Shown here piece by piece: positions 28,950 to 38,691 of a stretch of 64,000 nt of DNA. Location of the stretch: positions 310,001-374,000 of the forward strand of contig BEIE01000001.1 in the NCBI GenBank assembly GCA_002898255.1, read 5' to 3'. Made by a program: the position numbers and the translations under genes. The first letter of the stretch is position 1. Each line of letters begins with the position of its first letter. The DNA is from a bacterium HR28. GTDB taxonomy: Bacteria; Chloroflexota; Chloroflexia; Thermomicrobiales; Thermomicrobiaceae. The notes below the pieces were generated by a model, which saw nothing but the letters and a program-made list of their open reading frames with translations, ran no database searches and was not told where the DNA came from.

Positions 28950-29660
28950 TCAGCCGAGCCCCAGTATACCGTCTGGTCGCGGCTCGCTCGCATCACCGCT
29001 TGCCCAGCGCTCGACCATTCGGTAGAGCTCCCAGAGGGAACACACGACCAGTGGTGGCGCGCCCTCCCCGTTCCATTCCCGCCCAAAGCGATTACACCAC
29101 ACACTCACCAACCCGGCTCGGCGAGCTCCGACGACGTCGTTCAGCGGATGGTCACCAACGTACAGCGCCTCTTCAGGCCGTACGCCAGCAAGAGCAAGTG
29201 CATGAGCGAAGATCGCCGGATCTGGCTTGGCTACACCTACTTCTTCGGAGATCACGACGATGGGGAAGAGCCGCTCGATCCCTAGGCGCTCCAGCTTCGC
29301 TCGCTGGATGTCGCTTGGGCCATTGGTCACGAGCCCTGTCAGCAGACGCCCTTGCAGCGCCCGCACGACCGGCAGACTATCAGGGAACAGTTCGAGACCA
29401 TAGAAACGGTCGCTCGCATAGACTGTGAAGGCACGCTCCAGGAGAACCGCATCGGTCACGCCGGCTCGCGCCAACACATGCTCCAGCCCTTCCCAGGTGT
29501 GACTGGGCTGGGCGAGGGCGGCTTCTACCACCGCCTGTGGCGGCAGCGTCAGCCGATCGGCCGGGATCGTCCGAAGTGCCCGTTGGACGCGTAACCGGAA
29601 CGACGCGCTGTGGTCGCAAAGCGTATCGTCGAGATCGAACAGCACAAGACGAATCGCCAT
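28950..29660 (-). CDS. HAD-superfamily hydrolase
   Basis: The 236-residue protein has the HAD motifs: FDLDDT (Asp9, Asp11), TNGPSDIQRAKLERLG, the lysine in GVAKPDP, and VGDHPLNDVVGAR. The helical cap between motifs I and II places it in subfamily I, similar to phosphoglycolate phosphatase or YjjG-type nucleotidases. The substrate cannot be told from sequence. The start MAIRLVLFDL at 29660 follows a GGGGG ribosome-binding site. It is first in the minus-strand operon with ispH, PAP2 and GDPD. Confidence 0.85.
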   Translation of the reverse strand: MAIRLVLFDLDDTLCDHSASFRLRVQRALRTIPADRLTLPPQAVVEAALAQPSHTWEGLEHVLARAGVTDAVLLERAFTVYASDRFYGLELFPDSLPVVRALQGRLLTGLVTNGPSDIQRAKLERLGIERLFPIVVISEEVGVAKPDPAIFAHALALAGVRPEEALYVGDHPLNDVVGARRAGLVSVWCNRFGREWNGEGAPPLVVCSLWELYRMVERWASGDASEPRPDGILGLG

Positions 29661-29766
29661 CAAACCCCCGATGCCAAGCCTACGGTGCACTTCAATCTTC
29701 GGTCAACCTTCGGCGCGCCTTCCCTTGTGCTCGGTATCCTCTGCAGGAGGACCGCGAAGGGGAACG

Positions 29767-31512
29767 ATGGAGCGCCTAGGTCACCTATGGAAGATGTTCC
29801 GGGCACGGCCAGGCTATTGGGTCGTGGTGTTGTTTCATCTCGCTGTGATTTCTGGACTCACTGCCACGATGCCGCTGAGCGTCGTCGCGCACCGCATGGC
29901 AGTCCGTGGGATCGAGACAGGGGAGGAGACGATACCGATTCCTCTTACTGACGTGAATCCGCTCGGCATCAATACGTTCCTCCAGGCCGAACCCGATCCT
30001 GCGCGTGTTGCCCAGATGCTGGACATGATTGCCGCTGCAGGCTTCAGCTATATCCGACAGCCCTTCTTCTGGTACGAAATCGAGCCCGAGTCGGGAGTGT
30101 TTTGGGACGAGAAGTGGGGCGTCAGCACCTGGGAAAAGTACGATCGCATTGTGCGGCTGGCCCGCGAGCGCGGGCTAGAGATCATTGCGCGACTCGATAA
30201 ACCACCCCGCTGGGCGCGGGACGGTCAACCAAACCTCGAGGAATGCCCGGACGGACCACCAACCCGCTACGAGGACTACGCCCGCTTTGTCCACGCAGTC
30301 GTGTCGCGGTATCGCGGGCAAATCCGCTACGTGCAGATCTGGAACGAGCCGAACCTACGGAACGAGTGGGGCTGTCAGCCAATCGATCCGGCCGCCTTTA
30401 CCCGGCTCCTCGCCCTGGCTTATCGGGCTGCAAAAGACGCCGATCCGAATGTACTTGTGCTCATGCCCGGGCTTGCGCCAACCGACCAGACTGGGCCGGA
30501 AAATTTGAGCGATCTCCTTTTTCTCGAAGGGATGTACCAGGCCGGTGCAGCCCCGTACTTCGATATCGCGAGCGCCATGATCTATGGATACGGCTATCCC
30601 CCAAATGACCGGCGCGTTGAGTTCGCGCGCAACAACTTCTCCCGTATCATCCAGACACGCGAGATCATGATCCGCTACGGTGACGCGGCGAAACCGCTCT
30701 GGGTCTCCGAATACAACTGGGTCGCATTCCCACCGGACTGGCGGGGACGCCCCTCCGTCTGGGGTCGCCCTGTTACCTTGGAGCAGCAAGCACGCTACCT
30801 CTATGAGGGTTATCTCCGCGCACAACGTGAATGGCCATGGCTCGGCGTCCTCTGCGTCTGGTATTTCCGTTGGTGGCTCCCGCCCGATGACCCAGAAAAT
30901 TGGGCCGATCCGACACGAGGGTTCGCCATCGTCGAATGGGATTTCACACCACGGCCAGCCTATCAACTTCTCGCCCATGCACGCCCTGTGCTGGATCGGG
31001 CTTGGACTGGCGTCTACCCCGCGACCAGCCGGTATTGGAGCGCCGACGCGGGCTGGGAGCTCCGGCAGACACCGTTCGGCACTGCGTGGGAGCCGACGCG
31101 CCAAGACGCGCGGCTTGCCTTTCCTTTCGGTGGCCCACGGCTAGATCTTACCCTCCTGCCGGGTACGCGTATCACCGTACAGGTTGATGACCAGCCCCCA
31201 CGCCGTATCGTGGTCACAGGCCCTTCGCCGCAACGAATCACCGTCGTGGAAGGACTCACTGACGCGCCTCACACGCTCTTCGTGACGGCAGAAGGTGACA
31301 GCGGCGGAGTCCTGGAGGCGAAGGTTATCCGGCGCCCCTTTATTTTGGATGCGTTACCGTGGATCCTTGGTCTCTCTGCAGGCGTCCTGGGGTTGAACCT
31401 TGCCTCACTTCTCTGGATTCTCCGGGCACTGTACCACGGGAGATTCACGAGGACTCGTGTGCACGGAGGGACGCCAGGCACCGCGCAAGCGCATCCCGCC
31501 AGTCGGGCATGA
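29767..31512 (+). CDS. Membrane-anchored glycoside hydrolase (cellulase-like clan A fold)
   Basis: The 581-residue protein has an N-terminal membrane segment (about 17-38) and a second one near the C-terminus (about 525-555, WILGLSAGVLGLNLASLLWIL), with a basic tail. The TIM-barrel domain starts at about residue 65 (LGINTFLQAE, IRQPFFWYEIEP). VQIWNEPN (Glu194) fits the acid/base and WVSEYNW (Glu315) the nucleophile of clan A hydrolases, resembling GH39/GH5-like proteins. The barrel should face outside, acting on a surface or extracellular polysaccharide. ATG 29767 follows GAAGGGGAACG. Its last 68 bases overlap the convergent rmlD-like gene. The exact family and substrate are uncertain. Confidence 0.75.
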   Translation: MERLGHLWKMFRARPGYWVVVLFHLAVISGLTATMPLSVVAHRMAVRGIETGEETIPIPLTDVNPLGINTFLQAEPDPARVAQMLDMIAAAGFSYIRQPFFWYEIEPESGVFWDEKWGVSTWEKYDRIVRLARERGLEIIARLDKPPRWARDGQPNLEECPDGPPTRYEDYARFVHAVVSRYRGQIRYVQIWNEPNLRNEWGCQPIDPAAFTRLLALAYRAAKDADPNVLVLMPGLAPTDQTGPENLSDLLFLEGMYQAGAAPYFDIASAMIYGYGYPPNDRRVEFARNNFSRIIQTREIMIRYGDAAKPLWVSEYNWVAFPPDWRGRPSVWGRPVTLEQQARYLYEGYLRAQREWPWLGVLCVWYFRWWLPPDDPENWADPTRGFAIVEWDFTPRPAYQLLAHARPVLDRAWTGVYPATSRYWSADAGWELRQTPFGTAWEPTRQDARLAFPFGGPRLDLTLLPGTRITVQVDDQPPRRIVVTGPSPQRITVVEGLTDAPHTLFVTAEGDSGGVLEAKVIRRPFILDALPWILGLSAGVLGLNLASLLWILRALYHGRFTRTRVHGGTPGTAQAHPASRA

Positions 31513-32296
31513 TGATCCCCAGGGCGGGTGCTGCCAGACTTGTCAGCACACCGTTCCGCGGTGGACGTGCCGCACGGCGGAACTCACTTGCCGGAATCGG
31601 ATCAACGGGAACAGCGAGATCGAGCAGCTCAAGCACGGCAACTGCCCACTCGTACCACGACGCTGCTCCCTGATTGACGAGGTGAAACGTCCCATACGCC
31701 GGCTGAACCACCAGCTGCCAGAGAGCACGGGCAAGGTCATCAACAAACGTGGGATTCCCGTATTGATCGGCCACCATGCGTAGGCGCGGCTGCTCGCGAG
31801 CAAGCCGAAGAACTGTCGTGACGAAGTTCCGGCTGTGCGCGTCATAGAGCATCGCCGTGCGCACGATAGCGTGCCGCGGGCAGAGTGCACGTACGACCTC
31901 TTCGCCAGCCAGCTTACTCGCCCCGTAGACACTGAGCGGGTTCGGCCGATCAAACTCGTGATATGGCTCATCACGCTCGCCGTCAAAGACATAGTTTGTT
32001 GAAATGTATACGAGGACAGCGCCTGCTTCAGCACACGCTGTCGCAACGTGCTGTGCGCCGAGGGCATTGACCCGCCACGCACGTTCCGGGTGGCGTTCGC
32101 AGCCATCGACGTCGGTCCAGGCCGCACAGTGGACAATGAGCTCCGGCTCAATCCGAGCCACGATTGCACGGACTGTTGCCGGATCCGTGACATCACAGTC
32201 GCTCGAGCCGAGCGCGACCACTTCCATCCCCGCCGGCGCGGTACGGAGGAGCGCCCGGCCGAGTTGTCCATGCCCACCAGTCACCAGCACGCGCAT
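31445..32296 (-). CDS. rmlD: dTDP-4-dehydrorhamnose reductase
   Basis: The 283-residue short-chain reductase has the Rossmann start MRVLVTGGHGQLGRALL, NAD(P)-site segments DVTDPATV and HCAAWTDVDGCE, the STNYVFDG motif and the catalytic YGASK (Tyr/Lys). These are typical of RmlD, which makes dTDP-L-rhamnose for surface glycans. Rml A, B and C are not in the window. ATG 32296 follows GCGGGGACGAG. The convergent overlap of 68 bases with the glycoside hydrolase gene is unusually long. Confidence 0.85.
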   Translation of the reverse strand: MRVLVTGGHGQLGRALLRTAPAGMEVVALGSSDCDVTDPATVRAIVARIEPELIVHCAAWTDVDGCERHPERAWRVNALGAQHVATACAEAGAVLVYISTNYVFDGERDEPYHEFDRPNPLSVYGASKLAGEEVVRALCPRHAIVRTAMLYDAHSRNFVTTVLRLAREQPRLRMVADQYGNPTFVDDLARALWQLVVQPAYGTFHLVNQGAASWYEWAVAVLELLDLAVPVDPIPASEFRRAARPPRNGVLTSLAAPALGIIMPDWRDALARCLASLRAHESS

Positions 32297-32390
32297 TGCT
32301 CGTCCCCGCCCTCGCACAATCCAGCAGGCTACTATACCCTGCGTGGGAAGAGGCGCTTCCAGTAAGGTGATGAGGGAAAGGAGGGGAACA

Positions 32391-33233
32391 GTGCGATTCG
32401 GAGCTCACATGTCGATCGCGGGTGGTGTCGATCGCGCGATCGATCGTGCCATCGAGATCGGGTGCGAGGCGGTCCAGCTCTTCACCAAGAGCAGCAACCA
32501 GTGGAAAGCCCGTCCATTGGCGCCAGACGAGATTGAACGGTTCCGAGAGAAGGCAGCCCGTTATGGCCTTCCCGTCGTTGCCCACGACAGTTACTTAATC
32601 AACCTGGCGAGTCCGGACGATGCACTTTGGGAGAAGTCGATCGCGGCGTTTCGAGAGGAACTCGAGCGCTGCGAGGTGCTCGGCATCCCTTATTTGGTCA
32701 CCCATCCCGGATCGTTCGGCGATGCAGGGTTGGAATTCGGGATCCAGCGGGTTGCGGAGGCGCTCAACCGTCTGCACACCGATCTTCCTGGTTACCGGGT
32801 CATGACGCTCCTCGAGACGACAGCCGGACAAGGCAGCAGCCTTGGCTACCGATTTGAGCAGCTTGCAGCGATCGTCGAGCGTGTGCGTGAGCCAGAACGT
32901 GTGGGCTATTGCTTCGATACCTGTCATGTTTTCGCTGCGGGGTACGAACTCCGAACTCCGGAAGGGTATGCGCAGACGATGGAGGAATTCGATCGTATCC
33001 TCGGGCTGGACCGGCTGTTCGTCTTTCACCTGAACGACTCGAAACGCGAATTGGGATCACGCATCGACCGCCACGAGCATATCGGGAAGGGGAAAATTGG
33101 TCTTGAGGGGTTCCGTCTGCTCGTGAACGATCCGCGGTTTGCCAATCACCCAGGGTTGCTTGAAACCGAAAAGAGTCCCGACATGCACGAGGACGTGGAA
33201 AACTTGCGAGTACTCCGAAGTCTCCTCACATAA
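32391..33233 (+). CDS. nfo: Endonuclease IV (AP endonuclease)
   Basis: The 280-residue protein matches Nfo throughout: VRFGAHMSIAGGVDRAI, FTKSSNQW, VAHDSYLINLASP, THPGSFG, LLETTAGQGSSLG, GYCFDTCHVFAAGY, FHLNDSKRELGSRIDRHEHIG, LLETEK. The His/Asp/Glu residues in these motifs bind three zinc ions. It cuts DNA 5' to abasic sites in base excision repair. The GTG start at 32391 follows GAGGGGAACA. It stands alone, divergent from rmlD. Confidence 0.95.
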   Translation: MRFGAHMSIAGGVDRAIDRAIEIGCEAVQLFTKSSNQWKARPLAPDEIERFREKAARYGLPVVAHDSYLINLASPDDALWEKSIAAFREELERCEVLGIPYLVTHPGSFGDAGLEFGIQRVAEALNRLHTDLPGYRVMTLLETTAGQGSSLGYRFEQLAAIVERVREPERVGYCFDTCHVFAAGYELRTPEGYAQTMEEFDRILGLDRLFVFHLNDSKRELGSRIDRHEHIGKGKIGLEGFRLLVNDPRFANHPGLLETEKSPDMHEDVENLRVLRSLLT

Positions 33234-33288
33234 AGACACGAAAGTCCTGGATCGGCGCACGTTCACCACGATGAACAGGCCGGGATGG

Positions 33289-33294
33289 TATGAT
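33289..33294 (+). promoter_or_regulatory. Possible -10 box for the two-component operon
   Basis: TATGAT lies 83 bases upstream of the sensor kinase start in the gap after nfo. No good -35 box stands at normal distance, so this is a weak call. Confidence 0.3.
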
Positions 33295-33376
33295 AAAGCA
33301 ACGGCGGCAACCGTGAGTGTGTCGTTTCCCCAACGCGAGGACTCTCGGGCCGTCCGGACGGCACCTCCAGAGAGCG

Positions 33377-34477
33377 GTGACGATCGTGGTTGAAGGTATT
33401 GCGCATATTCTGAGCGACCTGACGCGGGAAGCGGAGGAGGCAATCACCAGTTTGGAGCGTCATGTCTCAACCATCCGCGCCCGCGTTGACGCGCTCGCTG
33501 GAGAACTGGAGCAACAGCGCATTCGTGCCCAGCTTCGGCTGGAGGAGCGACTTGTCGAAGCGGCCGGGCAGCTCTCCGAGGAAGAAGTGGCGGAACTCCG
33601 CGCCTTGGAGGATCAGGTGGTGAACGACCTCGTTCGGGCGCAGGCGCTTAGCCGGCAGCTCGCAGGATTCTTGCAGCTGCTCGCAGTGAGTCGCCAACAA
33701 TTGAGCGGGGCCGGGACACTCCCTGATCTCGACGCGGCTAAAGATCTCCTTGTCCGGCAAGCGATGGTTCGCGCACAAGAAGAAGAACGACGGCGGCTCG
33801 CACGGGAGATTCATGATGGACCTGCACAAGTGCTGGCCAATGCAATCTTGACCGTCCAGTACCTGGCACGGCTGGCCGAGCGCAGTGATCTCCGCGGTGA
33901 ACTCTTTCAACAAGAGCTCGCGCGGGTTGAGTCAGCACTTCGCGAGGGGCTAAGCGAGACACGCCAGTTCATGTTTGCTTTGCAACCCACAACTCTCCAA
34001 CAGCACGGGTTGCTCCGGACCATCGCACTGTACACCGAGACCGTACGACGCCACTTCCCAGCCGAGCTGATCCTCCAGTTGCCCGAGTCGCTTCCCCCCT
34101 TAACCCCTGAGCAGGAACTCGCAGCCTTCCGGGTCATCCAGGAAGCCCTCCATAATGTCCAACGCCATGCTCGTGCCCGGCATTGCTGGCTAAGGATTTC
34201 CGCGCATCCGTCCGAAATAGTCATCGAGGTGATCGACGACGGGCAGGGCTTCCGCCCCGGTGCCGTCGTTCCAACCTCGAGCGGTGGCTTCGGGCTCCAG
34301 GGGATGCGCGAGCGCGCCGAGCTCGTCGGAGGCCAGCTCGAGATCCAGAGCGAGCCCGGTCACGGCACGACAATCCGGTTGCGACTTCCACTCGCGACGA
34401 GCGGACGTGCTAGCGACACGGAGAACGAGCAGGCTGAGGAAGCGAGAGTAACGCAGCAGAAGGAGCGGATCGCATGA
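33377..34477 (+). CDS. Cytoplasmic sensor histidine kinase, DegS/NarL-partner type
   Basis: The 366-residue kinase lacks membrane segments. Residues 1-130 are mostly charged coiled coil (SDLTREAEEAITSLERHV and following), as in DegS. The H-box EEERRRLAREIHDG carries His146, then HisKA_3 dimerisation helices. The ATPase domain has EALHNVQRHARA (N-box), DDGQGF (G1), GGFGLQGMRERA (G2) and GHGTTIRLRLP. The GTG at 33377 is used because AGAGAG lies just upstream; a second GTG at 33386 is possible. It shares an ATGA overlap with the response regulator gene, so the two are coupled partners. The signal is unknown. Confidence 0.85.
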   Translation: MTIVVEGIAHILSDLTREAEEAITSLERHVSTIRARVDALAGELEQQRIRAQLRLEERLVEAAGQLSEEEVAELRALEDQVVNDLVRAQALSRQLAGFLQLLAVSRQQLSGAGTLPDLDAAKDLLVRQAMVRAQEEERRRLAREIHDGPAQVLANAILTVQYLARLAERSDLRGELFQQELARVESALREGLSETRQFMFALQPTTLQQHGLLRTIALYTETVRRHFPAELILQLPESLPPLTPEQELAAFRVIQEALHNVQRHARARHCWLRISAHPSEIVIEVIDDGQGFRPGAVVPTSSGGFGLQGMRERAELVGGQLEIQSEPGHGTTIRLRLPLATSGRASDTENEQAEEARVTQQKERIA

Positions 34478-35211
34478 GCCCAATCAATATCCTCATCGTG
34501 GACGACCATCCACTCTTCCGCAGCGGCATCCGCTGGAGCTTGGAGCAACATCCCCAGTTTGTGATCGTGGGCGAGGCTTCTGACGGAAGCGAGGCGCTGC
34601 GGCTCGCCGACGAACTCTCACCAGACGTCATTCTCGTCGACCTCAGCTTGCCAGGCATGAACGGGCTTGAGGTCGCACGCGCACTCAAGCGGCGACAGCC
34701 ACAAGCCGGGGTCATCATCCTCACCATGCACCAAGACGACGAGCAGCTCTTCAACGCCATCCGTGCGGGAGCATCCGCCTACTGCACGAAAGACATCGAG
34801 CCAGAGCAGCTCATCGATATCATCGTCCGTGTCGCTCGTGGCGAATATCTCATCAACGAAATGGTGCTCTCTCGCCCGTTCGTCGCCTCCCGCGTCCTCG
34901 ACCAGTTCCGCGAACTGTCTCGTTTGGATCGCACCGCGAGTGGTTTCTTCTCTCCCTTGACGCCACGCGAAATCGAGATCCTCGATTGCGTTGCTCGCGG
35001 ATACAGTAACAAGGAGATTGCGCAGGTTCTCAACATAAGTGACCAGACAGTCAAGAATCACATCACCTCGATCCTGCGCAAGCTTCAGGTGAACGACCGG
35101 ACGCAGGCTGTCATCTACGCACTACGACATGGCTGGATCAAGCTCGAAGACACCGAGGATGGCGTTCCAGGGACGAATGTCGGCATCGGACGCGAGCGAG
35201 GACGCCGTTAG
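34474..35211 (+). CDS. NarL/LuxR-family response regulator (DegU-like)
   Basis: The 245-residue protein has a receiver domain (ILIVDDHPLFRSG; phospho-acceptor Asp56 in DVILVDLSLPG; Lys106 in AYCTKD). A LuxR-type helix-turn-helix follows at about 165-225 (LTPREIEILDCVARGYSNKE, IAQVLNISDQTVKNHITSIL). Phosphorylation by the upstream kinase should switch DNA binding. The start overlaps the kinase stop as ATGA, and the stop overlaps the convergent mutL stop by four bases. Confidence 0.92.
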   Translation: MSPINILIVDDHPLFRSGIRWSLEQHPQFVIVGEASDGSEALRLADELSPDVILVDLSLPGMNGLEVARALKRRQPQAGVIILTMHQDDEQLFNAIRAGASAYCTKDIEPEQLIDIIVRVARGEYLINEMVLSRPFVASRVLDQFRELSRLDRTASGFFSPLTPREIEILDCVARGYSNKEIAQVLNISDQTVKNHITSILRKLQVNDRTQAVIYALRHGWIKLEDTEDGVPGTNVGIGRERGRR

Positions 35212-36935
35212 CGCCGGCCGAACTGTCGCTCCAGTTCTTCGGTACTCAAGTGCACCACTGTTGGCCGTCCGTGCCCACAGGCCAGCGGTGCACGGCACTG
35301 TTCCAGCTGGCGAATCAATTCGCGCATCTCCGACAGCGAGAGCTCTTGTCCCGCGCGAATCGCTGAGTGACAAGCCGTGCTGATGGCCACCTGCTCAAGT
35401 GGTGTCGTCCCTCGTCCACCGGCCGCAAGTTCGTCCAGAACCGCCAGAAGAACCCGTTCGATACTCCGCTGCACAACCGCTGGTACTGCGCGGACAGCGA
35501 CGCTGACCCCGCCAAACGGCTCGATCTCCCACCCGAGACGAACTAACTCGTCCGCGTAGCGCTCGAACGCCTCAAGCTGTGACGGTGCCAGTTCCAAAAT
35601 GAGCGGTTCTAGAAGTCGCTGCTGCTCCACGCCGTGCGTCGCGAGCTCTTCCAACAGGCGCTCGAGCAAGATCCGCTCGTGGGCTGCATGCTGGTCAATC
35701 AAGTACATCCCATCCGGCCCCTCGGCAATGATGTATGCCTGCCTGATCTGCCCGAGCACGCGAAGAATGGGCAAGCGCTGGTCACTCTCCGTCCGAGAGT
35801 CCTCAATCGGTGACACCGGCAACGGTTCGGGATCTGGCCGTGTCATCACCGGCGCGGCACGGGTCGGATCCGCGACGAGCAGCCGACGCTGCACCGCCGG
35901 CGGGGAGAGCGGACTGAAGGTCACCGCCGGGGGCGACTGCTCAGGAAGATGCGCTAGGAGCGTCCGGCGAACCGCTTCATGCACCGCAGCCGCGACCGCT
36001 CGCTCATCAGCGAAACGCACCTCACGCTTGGTCGGATGCACATTGACGTCGACCCGCTCCGGTGGAAGCTGTACGGCGATGACACCAATTGGATATCGTC
36101 CCACCATCAGGAGCGTGTGGTATGCCTGCTCGGCCGCTGCGACCAGCGTGCGACTCTCGACCCAGCGCTGGTTGACAAGAATGAAGAAAGCCTGTCGGTT
36201 CGCTCGGGATACTGCGGGAAGCCCGATCGCTCCCGTGACCGTCACCTCATCGTGAGGCACCGGTTCAATCGGCACAATCTGCGCTGCCGTCTCAAGGCCG
36301 AAGACACCGGCGAGAGCATCGACCAGCTGACCGCTTCCCGGCGTTGCGAGAGCCATCCGGCCGTCAACGATGAATTCAAACCGCACGTCCGGGCGCGCCA
36401 ACGCCAGCGCCGCCAGCGCACGCTGGATGTAGGCAACCTCGGTTGCATCCTGGCGCAGAAAGCGCCGCCGCGCTGGAACCGTCGCGAACAGGTCGCGAAC
36501 GGTGACCACGGTTCCTGGGGCTGCGCCAACCGGTTCCACCCGAGCTGGCCGACCGAACCGGACGCGCAACCGCGCACCAGAACTCGCTCCAGGGATGCAA
36601 GACACAATCTCGAAGTCGCTCACCGCGCTAATCGCGGCCAACGCCTCGCCACGGAATCCGTAGCTCAGAACGTGCGCGAGATCCTCGAACCGACGAAGCT
36701 TTGAAGTGGTGTGCCGCTCGACCGCCAGCGGAAGCTCCTCCGCTGGTATGCCGCACCCATCGTCCTGGACGCGGATCAGCTCACGGCCGCCAGCCGCGAC
36801 CTCAACGCGGATCATACGCGCGCCCGCGTCTAGCGCATTCTCGACGAGCTCCTTGACGACCGAGGCAGGACGCTCTACGACCTCGCCAGCAGCAATACGG
36901 CGAACGGTCGCCTCGTCGAGTCGGACGATCGGCAT
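35208..36935 (-). CDS. mutL: DNA mismatch repair protein MutL with endonuclease motif
   Basis: The 575-residue protein begins with the GHKL ATPase: IAAGEVVERPASVVKELVENA (catalytic Glu), then DDGCGI, TSKLRRFEDL, YGFRGEAL. The C-terminal part contains DQHAAHERILLERL, the DQHA-x2-E-x4-E motif of MutL proteins that nick DNA. It also has ACHSAIRAG and CGHGRPT, a slightly changed form of the usual CPHGRP zinc site. It should therefore nick the error-containing strand without MutH. A GTG one codon upstream (36938) is an alternative start. MutS is not in the window. Confidence 0.95.
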   Translation of the reverse strand: MPIVRLDEATVRRIAAGEVVERPASVVKELVENALDAGARMIRVEVAAGGRELIRVQDDGCGIPAEELPLAVERHTTSKLRRFEDLAHVLSYGFRGEALAAISAVSDFEIVSCIPGASSGARLRVRFGRPARVEPVGAAPGTVVTVRDLFATVPARRRFLRQDATEVAYIQRALAALALARPDVRFEFIVDGRMALATPGSGQLVDALAGVFGLETAAQIVPIEPVPHDEVTVTGAIGLPAVSRANRQAFFILVNQRWVESRTLVAAAEQAYHTLLMVGRYPIGVIAVQLPPERVDVNVHPTKREVRFADERAVAAAVHEAVRRTLLAHLPEQSPPAVTFSPLSPPAVQRRLLVADPTRAAPVMTRPDPEPLPVSPIEDSRTESDQRLPILRVLGQIRQAYIIAEGPDGMYLIDQHAAHERILLERLLEELATHGVEQQRLLEPLILELAPSQLEAFERYADELVRLGWEIEPFGGVSVAVRAVPAVVQRSIERVLLAVLDELAAGGRGTTPLEQVAISTACHSAIRAGQELSLSEMRELIRQLEQCRAPLACGHGRPTVVHLSTEELERQFGRR

Positions 36936-37210
36936 CACTCACACCCCGCGGGCCAGTATACCGCGTGACTCATCAACCCTCGTCTGTGGATCCGCGAAAA
37001 TTGCTGCTCCGCGCCCGAACTCTGAGGCCAACGGAAGCTCCTGCGGCGCACTGGCGAGTGCGTTTGGCGTTCTGACGACTGGATGGCTTGACCGGGCGAC
37101 GAAAAAGCCACCATTCTACGGACACGAGAACGACACTGTTCCCATTGCTCAGGAAAATGGTTTCCCGCTATGCTGCAGGGAGCGAACCTGTCGAGATGGA
37201 GAGAGGGCAC

Positions 37211-38467
37211 ATGGCAAGGCTGAGCACTGTCACAGTCAGTATCGGCCATGTCGAAGTGGCGAAGATTCTCCTCCCAGCGCTCGAACTCCTCCTTGTGCGT
37301 GCCCATGAACTGATCGATGACGGTATCGAGGAACCGCCGTACGCGCGCTGGGTGCGGGACACTGGCTACGCCCTTGTCGCATCGCTTCGACAACAGCTCC
37401 GCGACGTGCCGTGGGGCGAACGCCCGCTCAAAATGACATTGGACGCCGACGGACTAGGGTTGCTTGCCGCTGCCCTCGGTGCACTCCGCCGACAAGCCCA
37501 GGACCGCACCGATCACCCCCCGAACACCGCACTCGAAGAAACCCGTCAGCGCCTTTGGCTGAGCGTCCCTCTCGACATGGAGATGGCATGGTGGTTGGGC
37601 GCAGAACTCGTCAGCAACGAACTGGTCCCGTTAGTCAGGATGATTCGCATCCACGCGGAAAGCCCGGGCGATGACGACTATGCGGAACGACTGCTGCAAG
37701 CCGCGTCCGCAGCCTTGCAGACACAACACACTGATGCCGTACGCTTCGTCGCCTCGCTAGGCGAGCTCGCGTGGCTCGCGCGATGGACAGCACGGTCGAC
37801 GGCAGCTCCTCGCCTACAGACGATCCTCGACCAGGTGATCGATCCTCTCATCCGCGAGCGCCAGGCCGCACAGGAGCGAGAGGCCGCACAGCAAAGGACA
37901 AGAGCGAACCCGACGAGCGAACGAGCAAAAGATACGGGTGCTTCGGCCCGATACACCACAAGTGACCAACGAGAGAACGCAACCTCACGGCACGGCTCCA
38001 CAGGCGGTGCTGAATCGCTCGGAGCCCCTGCCCCTGTTCTGCGACGGCTCCTCGCCGCACTCATCGACCTTTTCGTGTTTGGTACCTTGTCAAGTGGCAT
38101 CGCGGCAGTCGGGAATGTCCTCTTCGTCGGTGACGCAACAGGTTTCATCTACCTGCCTGCGGACATGTACGATCGGTTGTATGGGTTCCTCTCCTCTGTC
38201 GTTCCGCTCGTTGCAGGGTATTTCTATTGGATTTATCCAGTCGGGCGTTGGGGAAGCACGCTTGGGAAGCGTGCTGTCTCGCTCAAGGTCGTCAATACAC
38301 AAGGTGCAGCTCCCGGTCAAGCAAAGGCCCTGGGCAGAGTACTCATCGCCGCGCTCCTCGGCTGGCTCCTGTTCCTTCCCTGGTGGCCAATTCCCTTCCG
38401 CCTCGATCGGCGCGGACTACACGATCTGGCGGCCGACGTGTGGGTGATCGTTGACCCACTTGCGTAA
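37211..38467 (+). CDS. RDD-family membrane protein with long N-terminal soluble domain
   Basis: The 418-residue protein has a soluble N-terminal half (1-about 215), mostly helical and unrecognised, then a charged low-complexity linker (about 220-270, RERQAAQEREAAQQRTRA). The RDD membrane domain follows, with VLRRLLAALIDLFVFG, membrane helices and WGSTLGKRAVSLKVVN, ending RLDRRGLHDLAADVWVI. RDD proteins are integral membrane proteins; some act as ion antiporters, most are undefined. ATG 37211 follows GAGAGGGCAC. It is divergent from mutL. Confidence 0.75.
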   Translation: MARLSTVTVSIGHVEVAKILLPALELLLVRAHELIDDGIEEPPYARWVRDTGYALVASLRQQLRDVPWGERPLKMTLDADGLGLLAAALGALRRQAQDRTDHPPNTALEETRQRLWLSVPLDMEMAWWLGAELVSNELVPLVRMIRIHAESPGDDDYAERLLQAASAALQTQHTDAVRFVASLGELAWLARWTARSTAAPRLQTILDQVIDPLIRERQAAQEREAAQQRTRANPTSERAKDTGASARYTTSDQRENATSRHGSTGGAESLGAPAPVLRRLLAALIDLFVFGTLSSGIAAVGNVLFVGDATGFIYLPADMYDRLYGFLSSVVPLVAGYFYWIYPVGRWGSTLGKRAVSLKVVNTQGAAPGQAKALGRVLIAALLGWLLFLPWWPIPFRLDRRGLHDLAADVWVIVDPLA

Positions 38468-38602
38468 CCACCTGGGTCGAAGACGAACACGTTCCGCTGC
38501 TGGGCAATGGAGTGGAGCTCCGGCATGCCCTGGAACCTGCCCCCTTGTGATCTCGATTCACCCGGCTCGTGACTACAAAAACGCTCTAGTGGAACGAAGA
38601 TC

Positions 38603-38631
38603 TTGACACCACGTATCGAGTCATTTAATCT
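38603..38631 (+). promoter_or_regulatory. Promoter of first peptide-binding protein gene
   Basis: TTGACA (38603-38608) and TAATCT (38626-38631) are 17 bases apart. The -10 region and the following TCTGAA-CAGCATCCG stretch recur almost unchanged upstream of the paralogue at 41107-41135, so the promoter was duplicated with the gene. Confidence 0.65.
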
Positions 38632-38691
38632 CTGAATCAGCATCCGCGCGGAGCGAGAGCAACCGAATCCGCCAGACGGGGGGAGGATGGC

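Noticed and set aside
32004-32390. 129-codon upstream extension of the endonuclease IV frame
   Set aside because: It overlaps the divergent rmlD gene, has no family similarity, and a good ribosome-binding site marks the GTG at 32391.
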